Source: 2-02-FULL-55-14 sp964581115
GTDB lineage: Bacteria > Bacteroidota > Ignavibacteria > UBA10030
NCBI GenBank assembly: GCA_964581115.1
Contig: CAZOMY010000004.1
Span: forward strand, 1-64,000
Length of the DNA stretch: 64,000 nt
Direction: 5' to 3'
The notes under the pieces were generated by a model. The model was not told the DNA's origin and made no database searches. It saw only the letters and a program-made list of their open reading frames with translations. Position numbers and translations under genes: made by a program. Of the stretch, positions 20,367-27,762 are shown one piece after another; position 1 is the stretch's first letter; each line of letters opens with the position of its first letter.

Positions 20367-21128
20367 TCATCGCTTGACTGTTGCGGCTCCGTTGTGCACG
20401 GCGTCGGCGAATTCCTTGAGGATCGAGTGGTGTCCCCGTTCCTCGATGATCGTGCCCGTGACAACAAACGAGGCACCTGCCTGCACCTTCCGATGGGCCT
20501 CCTCCGGCGTCCGAATGCCTCCTCCCACGATGATCGGCAGCGTCGAGTAGTGGCGAACGGACCGGATGATGGCATCCGACACCGGATGGTCGGCCCCACT
20601 GCCGGAATCGAAATAGAGCAACTTCATGCCCATGTACTCGGCTGCCAAGGCATGAGCCACGGCAATGTCGGGTTTATTGCGGGGTAGGGGTCGCGTTCCG
20701 CTCATGAACTCGGCCGAGGTCGTCGCGCCCCCCTCGACGATCATGTAGGCCGTCGAGATGGGCTCAAGCTTCATCGCTTTCAACATCGGCGCCGCGATGA
20801 CGTGACTGCCGATGAGATACTCGGGATTGCGTCCGCTGACGAGGACGAGATAGAGGATCGCGTCGGCGACGGATGAGATCTGGAACAGACTTCCCGGAAA
20901 GATGATCGTGGGAAGCGGCGTCGAGTTCTTGACGATGCGGAGGACCGCGTCGAACTGATCTCGGACCATCAAACTGCCGCCGACGAGAATGCCGTCGGCC
21001 CCGGCTTCGGTCGCGTTCTCGATGAGCCGCGGGAGCTGCTTCGGGTCGACCTTGTCGGGATCGACGAGCACAAGATAGCCGGCTCCCTTCCGGGCATGGA
21101 TCTCGAGGAGTCGTTCGTACACGGTCAT
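20367..21128 (-). CDS. Geranylgeranylglyceryl/heptaprenylglyceryl phosphate synthase (group II)
   Basis: A 253-residue TIM-barrel prenyltransferase that joins an isoprenoid diphosphate to sn-glycerol-1-phosphate, the first ether-bond step of archaeal-type lipids. Visible motifs: LVDPDK (21-26), LVGGSL (48-53), SGRNPEYLIG (98-107), LYFDSGSGA (171-179), VGGGIRTPEE (201-210) and VTGT (223-226), typical of the bacterial/archaeal group II enzymes. The start ATG 21128 lies 10 bp after alaS. The prenyl chain length cannot be read directly. No glycerol-1-phosphate dehydrogenase or second prenyltransferase is in the window. Confidence 0.92.
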   Translation of the reverse strand: MTVYERLLEIHARKGAGYLVLVDPDKVDPKQLPRLIENATEAGADGILVGGSLMVRDQFDAVLRIVKNSTPLPTIIFPGSLFQISSVADAILYLVLVSGRNPEYLIGSHVIAAPMLKAMKLEPISTAYMIVEGGATTSAEFMSGTRPLPRNKPDIAVAHALAAEYMGMKLLYFDSGSGADHPVSDAIIRSVRHYSTLPIIVGGGIRTPEEAHRKVQAGASFVVTGTIIEERGHHSILKEFADAVHNGAATVKR

Positions 21129-21138
21129 GATCGGGCTC

Positions 21139-23961
21139 TCAGAGCATGGAACGGACAATGTCAGGGATCTTGCTGACGGCCTCGGTGATCTTCGCCACAT
21201 CCTTGCCGCCGGCCGTCGCCAGATGAGGTCGACCGCCGCCACCGCCGCCCACCAACCTGGCCGCCGCGCCGACGATGGCTCCGGCCTTCAGGCCTTTGCC
21301 GGAGATCAGGTCATCGGTCACGACGCAAACGAGCTGAACTTTGCCATCGACTATGGCGGCAAGCACGCCGACGCCGCTGCCGAGTTTCTCACGAAGGGTG
21401 TCGCCCGCCGATTTCAGCTCGTCGGCGGAAGCGGCGGAGAACTCAGACGCCACAACGCTGATGCCGCCGACGTTGATGGCCTTTGTGATGAGGTCGGCGA
21501 CCGACCCGCTGGCGTCCCGACGGCGGCGCTTCTCCAGATACTTCTCGACCTGTTTGCGCGCATCGACGACACGCAACATGATGCCTTCGACCGCCGCCGC
21601 CAAGGTTGCATGCTGTTCAAACTGCTCTCCCAAGGCCTCGAAGGTCCGGGGAACGGTCTTGAGCGACCGACGGACCTGCTCGAGTCGGTCAGACATCCCA
21701 CCCAGATCGCCCGTCCCGACGGGGGCCGCGATCCCCGAGACCGCTTCGACCTCCCTCAGAAGCCGCGACAGCTCGTCGACCGCAGCGGCGGCAGTCTCGA
21801 CGCGCTGGGCCAGTTCCTGGTCGCGCAACCGCAGGAGAGCCAACGCTCCGTCGCCGGTAACGGCGTCGATTCTGCGGATGCCGCTGGCTACGCTTCCCTC
21901 CGATCGGAACCGGAAATGTCCGATCTCGCGCGTGTTGGCCACGTGTGTGCCTCCGCAGAGCTCGACCGAGTAGGAAGGGTCGATCTCCACCACGCGCACC
22001 CGCTCGCCGTACTTCTCGCCGAAGAACATCTTCACGTTCGGCCACCGTCGTTTCGCCTCGTCGATCGTGACCCATTCGGACGGCTCGTCCAGCGTGTGGA
22101 CCGGGATCGCCTGTCCGATCTTCTCGTTGACCAGAGATTCGATCGCTTTCAGATCGTCCGGTGAGACACGCTCGAAATGATTGAAATCGAAGCGGAGGTG
22201 GCTGTCGGCGACGAGCGAGCCCTGCTGGTGCAGATGCTCCCCCAGCACACGCCGAAGCGCCTCATGGACCAGGTGTGTGGCGGAGTGGTTGCGCGCGATC
22301 GCGGCACGGCGTTCGGCGTCGACGCGGGCCCGAACGGTCGCGCCGACTAGGTCGGAAGCGGAGCCTTCATAGCGGTGACCGAACACCTTACCGTCCTTCT
22401 GCGTCTCGAGGACCCTGATCGTGCGACCGACTGCCTCGATCACGCCGCTGTCTCCCACCTGCCCGCCCGACTCTCCATAGAACGGGGTCTGATCGAGCAG
22501 GATGAACTGCTCGTCGGCGCGAACGATGCGCGCTTCGGATTCCAATGTTCGGTAGCCGAGGAATCGGGTCTCGGCGCCCAACGCGGGGTCGGCGGTGAAC
22601 TTGGCGCCTGCCGCGTGACCCGCTCCCTTATGCGCGTCTCGCGAACGCTCCTTCTGGCGTTCGAGGCTCGCCCTGAAACCATCCTCGTCGACAGTCAGTC
22701 CCCGCTCGGCCGCCATCAGTTGTGTGAGGTCGATCGGGAACCCGAAGGTGTCGTACAGCTTGAAGGCGTCGTCTCCGCTGATGCGCGTACCGCCCCCCGA
22801 CCGCAAGCGCGACGCGATCTGCTCGAACACCTCCAGCCCGCGGTCCAGCGTGGCATTGAAACTCTCTTCCTCGCCATGGATGACCCGCTCGACGTGCGTG
22901 CTCTTCTGCACGATCTCCGAGAACACTCCGCCCATCGTTGCGGTCAGCGTCGGTACGAGCCGATGGAGGAATGGCTCGCGGAGTCCCAAAGTGCGACCGA
23001 ACCGGGCGGCGCGCCGCAGGATGCGGCGAAGAACGTACCCGCGTCCCTCGTTTGACGGGATCGCTCCGTCGGCGATCGCGAATGTCAACGTTCGAACATG
23101 GTCGGCGATCACACGCATCGCCACGTCACGCTCTGCCTGTTCGGCGGAGACGGAGCCGTCCATCCGCCCGTCGTAAGGCTTGCCGCTCATCGTCGAGGCC
23201 GCTTGGATGAGGGGCATGAAGACGTCCGTGTCGTAGTTCGACGATTTCCCCTGAAGGACGGCGCAGATGCGCTCGAAGCCCATGCCGGTGTCAACATGCT
23301 TGGCGGGGAGGGGATGGAGAACGCCGGCGGCATCGCGATTGTACTGAATAAAGACAAGGTTCCAGATCTCCATCAGTTCGGGGAGGCCGGCGTTCACCAT
23401 CGATGCCGTTGCGGTGCCGTTCGGCGTCCGGTCGATGTGGATCTCCGAGCACGGACCGCATGGACCCGTTTCGCCCATCTCCCAGAAGTTGTCCTTCTCG
23501 CCGAACCGGAGAACGTGGCTCGGGTCGATGTCGGTCACGCTCTTCCACAACGTCTCAGCTTCATCGTCGTCGCGATAGACGGTCGCCCAGAGCCGGTTTT
23601 TTGGAAGACCCCAGACGTTCGTCAACAGGTCCCATGCCCAGCCGATCGCTTCCTTTTTGTAGTAGTCGCCAAATGACCAATTGCCGAGCATCTCGAAAAA
23701 AGTGTGGTGGTACGTGTCCCGGCCCACCTCTTCGAGGTCGTTGTGCTTTCCGCTGACGCGAATGCATTTCTGCGTGTCCGCGGCGCGTGAATATGGCCGC
23801 GTACCCGTTCCAAGGAAGACATCCTTGAACTGGTTCATACCCGCGTTCGTGAACAGCAGCGTCGGGTCGTCGCCCGGGATCACCGGCGCACTCGGCACGA
23901 TGGCGTGCTGATGCTTCGCGAAGTAATCAAGAAACGATTGTCGAATCTGCGTCGATGTCAT
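21139..23961 (-). CDS. alaS: Alanine-tRNA ligase
   Basis: About 940 residues from ATG 23961 (MTSTQIRQSFLDYFAKHQHA, the family N-terminus; an in-frame TTG at 23985 adds eight residues). A class II catalytic core (LLFTNAGMNQFKDVFLG, RAADTQKCIRVSGKHNDLEEVG), a tRNA-recognition region, an editing domain with zinc ligands in HSATHLVHEAL and VELCGGTHV, and a C-terminal region with the glycine-rich GGGGGGRPHLATAGG of the C-Ala domain. It heads a run of minus-strand genes (GGGP synthase, GmhA-like, glycosylphosphotransferase, two small genes) with short gaps, so envelope genes may be read through from it. Confidence 0.97.
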   Translation of the reverse strand: MTSTQIRQSFLDYFAKHQHAIVPSAPVIPGDDPTLLFTNAGMNQFKDVFLGTGTRPYSRAADTQKCIRVSGKHNDLEEVGRDTYHHTFFEMLGNWSFGDYYKKEAIGWAWDLLTNVWGLPKNRLWATVYRDDDEAETLWKSVTDIDPSHVLRFGEKDNFWEMGETGPCGPCSEIHIDRTPNGTATASMVNAGLPELMEIWNLVFIQYNRDAAGVLHPLPAKHVDTGMGFERICAVLQGKSSNYDTDVFMPLIQAASTMSGKPYDGRMDGSVSAEQAERDVAMRVIADHVRTLTFAIADGAIPSNEGRGYVLRRILRRAARFGRTLGLREPFLHRLVPTLTATMGGVFSEIVQKSTHVERVIHGEEESFNATLDRGLEVFEQIASRLRSGGGTRISGDDAFKLYDTFGFPIDLTQLMAAERGLTVDEDGFRASLERQKERSRDAHKGAGHAAGAKFTADPALGAETRFLGYRTLESEARIVRADEQFILLDQTPFYGESGGQVGDSGVIEAVGRTIRVLETQKDGKVFGHRYEGSASDLVGATVRARVDAERRAAIARNHSATHLVHEALRRVLGEHLHQQGSLVADSHLRFDFNHFERVSPDDLKAIESLVNEKIGQAIPVHTLDEPSEWVTIDEAKRRWPNVKMFFGEKYGERVRVVEIDPSYSVELCGGTHVANTREIGHFRFRSEGSVASGIRRIDAVTGDGALALLRLRDQELAQRVETAAAAVDELSRLLREVEAVSGIAAPVGTGDLGGMSDRLEQVRRSLKTVPRTFEALGEQFEQHATLAAAVEGIMLRVVDARKQVEKYLEKRRRRDASGSVADLITKAINVGGISVVASEFSAASADELKSAGDTLREKLGSGVGVLAAIVDGKVQLVCVVTDDLISGKGLKAGAIVGAAARLVGGGGGGRPHLATAGGKDVAKITEAVSKIPDIVRSML

Positions 23962-23989
23962 TCTGGAAAGCCGTGGAAGATTCAAACGA

Positions 23990-24045
23990 CTGTCATCTGT
24001 CCTCTAACCTGCAACCTGCAACTTCAAACCTCTAACGTCTATCCT
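23990..24045. repeat. Heptamer-period tract between clpS and alaS
   Basis: Eight consecutive degenerate heptamers: CTGTCAT, CTGTCCT, CTAACCT, GCAACCT, GCAACTT, CAAACCT, CTAACGT, CTATCCT. The tract fills most of the 96-bp gap between the clpS stop and the alaS start. Confidence 0.75.
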
Positions 24046-24057
24046 CCCTCATTCTCC

Positions 24058-24345
24058 TCACACCTCGATCTGTGTGTGCAACGCGATCTCCTCAAGCACC
24101 CCCGACACCTTCAGACAATCGGGCATCGGCCCTTCGTACACCGCCGCCTTGCCGGTGTGGTGGACCTCCCACGTCAGCGCCTCGGCCTGTGGCTGGCTGC
24201 ATCCGGTGGCCTTCATGATCTGAGCGATGACCTCGTCGAATGTATGGATCTCGTCGTTGAACAAGATCACCCTTGCCGGCGGCTGGACCTTGGTCTCGTC
24301 GGCGACGGCTTGGTCGGACTGAACTTCGGGGTGCAAGTCACTCAT
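24058..24345 (-). CDS. clpS: ATP-dependent Clp protease adaptor ClpS
   Basis: A 95-residue adaptor that delivers N-degron substrates to ClpAP. The core is clear: PPARVILFNDEIHTFDEVIAQ (the NDE/H substrate-pocket region), MKATGCSQPQAEALTWEVHHTGKAAVYEG and a C-terminal helix. A flexible acidic N-terminus of about 25 residues precedes it, as usual. The start is ATG 24345. No clpA is nearby, but aat, which makes N-degrons by adding Leu or Phe to proteins, is elsewhere in this window. Confidence 0.95.
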   Translation of the reverse strand: MSDLHPEVQSDQAVADETKVQPPARVILFNDEIHTFDEVIAQIMKATGCSQPQAEALTWEVHHTGKAAVYEGPMPDCLKVSGVLEEIALHTQIEV

Positions 24346-24352
24346 TTCACTG

Positions 24353-24382
24353 AACTTACGAAAAACGGGGTCAAAATGCGAA
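24353..24382 (-). promoter_or_regulatory. Candidate clpS promoter
   Basis: On the minus strand TTC, 21 nt, TAAGTT; the hexamer begins 13 nt before the clpS ATG, predicting a leader of 0-1 nt. The upstream box lies inside the icd terminator stem. The match is weaker than at the other sites. Confidence 0.25.
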
Positions 24383-24412
24383 GGCATCCCGCCTGACGGC
24401 CGGGATGCCTTC
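24372..24412 (-). terminator. Strong terminator after icd
   Basis: A perfect 12-bp stem: GAAGGCATCCCG at 24401-24412 (read on the minus strand) and CGGGATGCCTTC at 24380-24391, with a 9-nt loop, followed on the minus strand by GCATTTTG. It separates icd from clpS. Confidence 0.85.
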
Positions 24413-24434
24413 GATGCTGAAAACGCCAAGCACT

Positions 24435-25682
24435 TCACATATTAGCGATGATCGCATCGCCAAATTCGGAGCATTTCACCTCTTTCGCCCCCTCCATGAG
24501 CCGGGCGAAATCGTAGGTGACCACCTTCTTGGCGATGGCATTCTCGAGGCCTTTGACGATCAGGTCGGCCGCCTCGGTCCAGCCCATGTATCGGAGCATC
24601 ATTTCGCCCGACAGAATGACCGACCCGGGATTCACCTTGTCCTGGTTGGCGTACTTCGGGGCCGTACCGTGCGTGGCCTCGAAGACGGCGAAGCCGTTCT
24701 CATAATTGATGTTACCGCCGGGAGCGATGCCGATCCCGCCGACCTGCGCAGCCAAGGCGTCGGAAATGTAGTCGCCGTTGAGGTTGAGCGTCGCGATGAC
24801 GTCGTACTCGGAGGGGCGGGTAAGGATCTGTTGGAGGAAGGCGTCGGCAATCACGTCCTTGACAATGATGCCGTCGGGGAGTTTCACCCATGGACCTCCG
24901 TCCACGGGCGTCCCGCCGAACTCCTTCTGCGCCAGTTCATAGCCCCAATCGCGGAATCCACCCTCCGTGAATTTCATGATGTTGCCTTTGTGAACGAGCG
25001 TCACCGATTTTCGCTTGTTCTGTCGGGCGTATTGGATCGCCGCCCGGACGAGGCGCGAGGTCCCTTCGACGGACACCGGCTTCACGCCGATGCTGGCCGT
25101 CTTCGGGAAGCGGATCTTCTTGACGCCCATTTCTTCCTGCAGCCATCGGACGGCCTTTTCGGCTTCGGGAGTGCCGGCCTTCCATTCAATGCCCGCGTAA
25201 ATATCCTCCGTGTTCTCACGAAAGATGATCATGTCGACCAGTTCGGGGTGCTTAACGGGGGAGGGGACGCCGTGGAAGTAACGGACCGGACGGAGGCAGG
25301 TGTAAAGGTCGAGCATCTGTCGCAGGGCCACATTGATCGAGCGGATGCCGCCGCCGACGGGTGTCGTGAGTGGTCCCTTGATGGCGACGACGTGCTCCTT
25401 GATGGCTTCCAAAGTATCGTCGTGCAACCACGTGTTGGGACCGTAGACCTCGTTGGCCTTCTCACCCGCATAGACCTCGAACCAAACGATGCTCTTGTTA
25501 CCGCCGTATGCCTTCTTTACGGCCGCATCGAACACCCGCACCGATGCACGCCAAATGTCGGGTCCCGTACCGTCCCCTTCGATAAATGGAATGATCGGGT
25601 GGTCGGGCACCTGAAGGGTTCCATGCACCATGGTGATCTTCTGACCGTTGGCCGGAGTCTTCAGCTTAGCGTAGTTCGGCAT
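24435..25682 (-). CDS. icd: Isocitrate dehydrogenase, NADP-dependent
   Basis: About 415 residues from ATG 25682, which has AGGAGG 9 nt upstream; the frame is open 19 codons further but without support. Oxidatively decarboxylates isocitrate to 2-oxoglutarate. The substrate loop TTPVGGGIRSINVALRQ has Ser115 at the position phosphorylated by AceK in E. coli, RENTEDIYAGIEW follows, and HGTAPKYANQDKVNPGS keeps the Lys-Tyr pair that marks NADP specificity. No aceK is in the window. It is monocistronic between a divergent TPR gene and its own terminator. Confidence 0.97.
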   Translation of the reverse strand: MPNYAKLKTPANGQKITMVHGTLQVPDHPIIPFIEGDGTGPDIWRASVRVFDAAVKKAYGGNKSIVWFEVYAGEKANEVYGPNTWLHDDTLEAIKEHVVAIKGPLTTPVGGGIRSINVALRQMLDLYTCLRPVRYFHGVPSPVKHPELVDMIIFRENTEDIYAGIEWKAGTPEAEKAVRWLQEEMGVKKIRFPKTASIGVKPVSVEGTSRLVRAAIQYARQNKRKSVTLVHKGNIMKFTEGGFRDWGYELAQKEFGGTPVDGGPWVKLPDGIIVKDVIADAFLQQILTRPSEYDVIATLNLNGDYISDALAAQVGGIGIAPGGNINYENGFAVFEATHGTAPKYANQDKVNPGSVILSGEMMLRYMGWTEAADLIVKGLENAIAKKVVTYDFARLMEGAKEVKCSEFGDAIIANM

Positions 25683-25838
25683 GGGGGTGATCCTCCTGGG
25701 GTTGTAGCCGTCGTGGGGAGGCGCTCGCGGAACGTTCAAGTGCTACAAGGTCGCGACCTTTCGCGATGGCGATCAACAAAAAATCTATCGAATTCTCGCT
25801 GGAAATGCAAAGTTGCGACTGTCGTTGGTTGCACATCC

Positions 25839-25867
25839 TTCTTTCAATGGATATATTGCAATACTTT
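25839..25867 (+). promoter_or_regulatory. Candidate promoter (TTC-N20-TACTTT)
   Basis: TTC at 25839-25841, 20 nt, TACTTT at 25862-25867 followed by TG, giving TACTTTTG, a full match to the Bacteroidota -7 form TAnnTTTG. The upstream box is imperfect. Predicted leader about 42 nt to the ATG at 25916. It is the only other signal I see in the 233-bp gap between icd and this gene. Confidence 0.35.
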
Positions 25868-25915
25868 TGTACTTCCTCTACGACGGCCGAACACTATTCA
25901 ATCAGGGATCGCGAC

Positions 25916-27295
25916 ATGAAACGGAACACGATCTTCATCCTTACGCTGGTTCTTGTGAGTTCGCTGGCCTTCCAAGGATTCCAGTGCGGCTCGCCGGAAT
26001 TCACCGGCGCGAAAGTGTACATCAACCAGAAGAACTACAAGGAGGCGATGCGCCTCCTCGAGATCGAGACGCAGAAGAACCCGGCGAATGAGGAGGCGTG
26101 GTTCCTTCTTGGGCAGTTGCGCTCTGAATCGGGCGACCTCGTCGGTATGAACGTTGCGTTCAACGAAGCGCTCAAGCTTGGCCCCAAGCACCAGCGTGAG
26201 GTACAGGCCATCCGTTACAACAAGTGGGCCAACCATGTCAATCCGGGGATCAATGCGCTCCAACGTGCCTCGTCGGACTCGATGATGTTCTACGACACGG
26301 CCATCGAGGAATTCGTCAAGGCATCTCAGGCCTGGCCCGACACGATGCTCACCTACCGGTATCTCGGATATGCCTATCAGGGCAAGGGTGACGGCGAGAA
26401 CGCGCTCGAAGCTTTCGCAACCGCGTGGAAGCGGGGGAAGGACACCGAATCGCGGAAGCAGGCGGGGCGGATCTACCTCCAGCGCGGCAAGAGTCTGAAG
26501 GACCAGTTCCAGACGGAGAACGCGGACAAGATCCGCGCCCTCGACAACTTGAACAAGGTCACGAAGGGGGCGCTCAAGTCCGACGTGATGAACATGCTCG
26601 GAGCGCCCGACAACGTCAAGCGGACGCGTAACAGCCGCAAGGAGGAATGGACCTACGCGCGTTATGCCAATCTCGTCGTGTTCGTGGACGGAGACCGGGT
26701 GACCTCGAAGGAGCAGAGGAGCCCGTACAATCCGAATATCGACTCGTCAAAGCATGCCGCCGCGCAGGCGGAGTTTGCCTCCGCCGTCGGCATGTTTGAA
26801 GAGGTGAAGGCCGTCGACCCGCGCGACAACTCCAACCTGAACTTGTTGCTCCAGGCCTACGTCGAGGCCGACCGGATCCGTGAGGCGATCGTCGGCTTTC
26901 GTCAGGCCGTCGAAAACGAGCCCCAGAACAAGCTGAACCACTTCATCCTCGGCGTCCTGCACCGGACCGTAGCCGACTACCCCCAGGCGATCGCTGAGTT
27001 TGAGGCGGCATTGTCCATTGACCCCGCCTACGCCGATGCTTTGTTCGAGATCGGGGCGACATACTATAACTGGGGCGTCGATATGATCCGCGCTGCCCAG
27101 GAAAAGGGGACCGAGTCCGATGAGTACAAGGCGAAGTTTGAGGCCGCCCTTCCGCATCTGGAGAAGGTGACGGAGATGAAGAAGGACGACCCGACCGTAT
27201 GGGATACGTTGGCCACGATCTACGCGCGGCTCGGACAGTCGGACAAGGCCCTCAAAGCGCTCGACAACGCTGACAAGATCCGGAAAGGCAACTGA
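25916..27295 (+). CDS. TPR protein with embedded SmpA/OmlA (BamE)-like segment, probable lipoprotein
   Basis: A 459-residue exported protein from ATG 25916 (the frame opens earlier, but the signal peptide begins MKRNTIFILTLVLVSSLAF). A cysteine at 24 (FQGFQC) could be the lipid-anchored residue, though the lipobox is imperfect. TPR-like units lie at about 28-190 and again at 275-455. Between them, residues 215-264 (SDVMNMLGAPDNV, then EEWTYARYANLVVFVDGDRV) match the SmpA/OmlA pattern: a G-x-P turn, a W-x-Y strand and a hydrophobic-D-G-x-V strand. In E. coli the TPR (BamD) and SmpA (BamE) proteins are separate lipoproteins of the barrel-assembly machine. A link to outer-membrane assembly is an inference. 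It is first in a cluster of envelope genes. Confidence 0.75.
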   Translation: MKRNTIFILTLVLVSSLAFQGFQCGSPEFTGAKVYINQKNYKEAMRLLEIETQKNPANEEAWFLLGQLRSESGDLVGMNVAFNEALKLGPKHQREVQAIRYNKWANHVNPGINALQRASSDSMMFYDTAIEEFVKASQAWPDTMLTYRYLGYAYQGKGDGENALEAFATAWKRGKDTESRKQAGRIYLQRGKSLKDQFQTENADKIRALDNLNKVTKGALKSDVMNMLGAPDNVKRTRNSRKEEWTYARYANLVVFVDGDRVTSKEQRSPYNPNIDSSKHAAAQAEFASAVGMFEEVKAVDPRDNSNLNLLLQAYVEADRIREAIVGFRQAVENEPQNKLNHFILGVLHRTVADYPQAIAEFEAALSIDPAYADALFEIGATYYNWGVDMIRAAQEKGTESDEYKAKFEAALPHLEKVTEMKKDDPTVWDTLATIYARLGQSDKALKALDNADKIRKGN

Positions 27296-27298
27296 CCC

Positions 27299-27622
27299 AT
27301 GGCCGACCAGCCGCAGCAGCCCCAGCAGATCAACATCGAGCTGGGAGAGAAGGAAGCGGAGGGGATCTATTCCAACCTGGCGATCATCACTCATTCGCCG
27401 GCGGAATTCGTCATCGATTTCACGCGTGTCCTTCCCGGCGTTCCGAAAGCCAAGGTCCATGCGCGCATCGTCATGACGCCGCAGCACGCCCGCATGTTCC
27501 TGGGGGCCCTCCAGGACAACCTCCAGAAATATGAGTCGAAGTTCGGCGAGATCAAGATCGCCGGGGAGTTGGGGGAACATCACCCGATGTTCCCTCCTCC
27601 CAAGGAACCCCGATTCCACTGA
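27299..27622 (+). CDS. DUF3467 family protein
   Basis: A 107-residue protein with the DUF3467 pattern: INIELGEKEAEGIYSNLAII, SPAEFVIDFTRVLPG, KAKVHARIVMTPQHARMFL, then LQDNLQKYESKFGEI and a proline-rich C-terminus. The family is small, soluble and of unknown function, common in Bacteroidota and their relatives. The start is 3 nt after the upstream stop, so it is cotranscribed with the TPR/BamE-like gene, and a terminator follows. Confidence 0.9.
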   Translation: MADQPQQPQQINIELGEKEAEGIYSNLAIITHSPAEFVIDFTRVLPGVPKAKVHARIVMTPQHARMFLGALQDNLQKYESKFGEIKIAGELGEHHPMFPPPKEPRFH

Positions 27623-27630
27623 GAACGCCA

Positions 27631-27652
27631 CGGCGCCTTCGGGCGCCGTTCG
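27631..27652 (+). terminator. Terminator after the DUF3467 gene
   Basis: CGGCGCC, loop TTCG, GGCGCCG (27631-27648), a 7-bp perfect stem capped by a very stable tetraloop. The T-run after it is short (TT). A second small hairpin, ACACTTC-TGT-GAAGTGT, follows at 27683-27699, before the lipoprotein gene. Confidence 0.6.
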
Positions 27653-27762
27653 CGTTGCTGGCGAATGTCCGAACTGGATGTTACACTTCTGTGAAGTGTG
27701 TCCCCGCTCACCCAGTCCGTAGCTCCCGTTTGGTATCTAGTCGTCATCACTCATTCGAGGCC

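Noticed and set aside
21127..22164. 345-residue plus-strand open frame
   Set aside because: Antisense to alaS; shadow frame.
24405..25919. 504-residue plus-strand open frame
   Set aside because: Antisense to icd along nearly its whole length; no domain, no ribosome site.
27683..27699. Regulatory hairpin ACACTTC-TGT-GAAGTGT before the lipoprotein gene
   Set aside because: Perfect but only 7 bp with no T-run and no second copy; noted with the adjoining terminator rather than claimed as an element.
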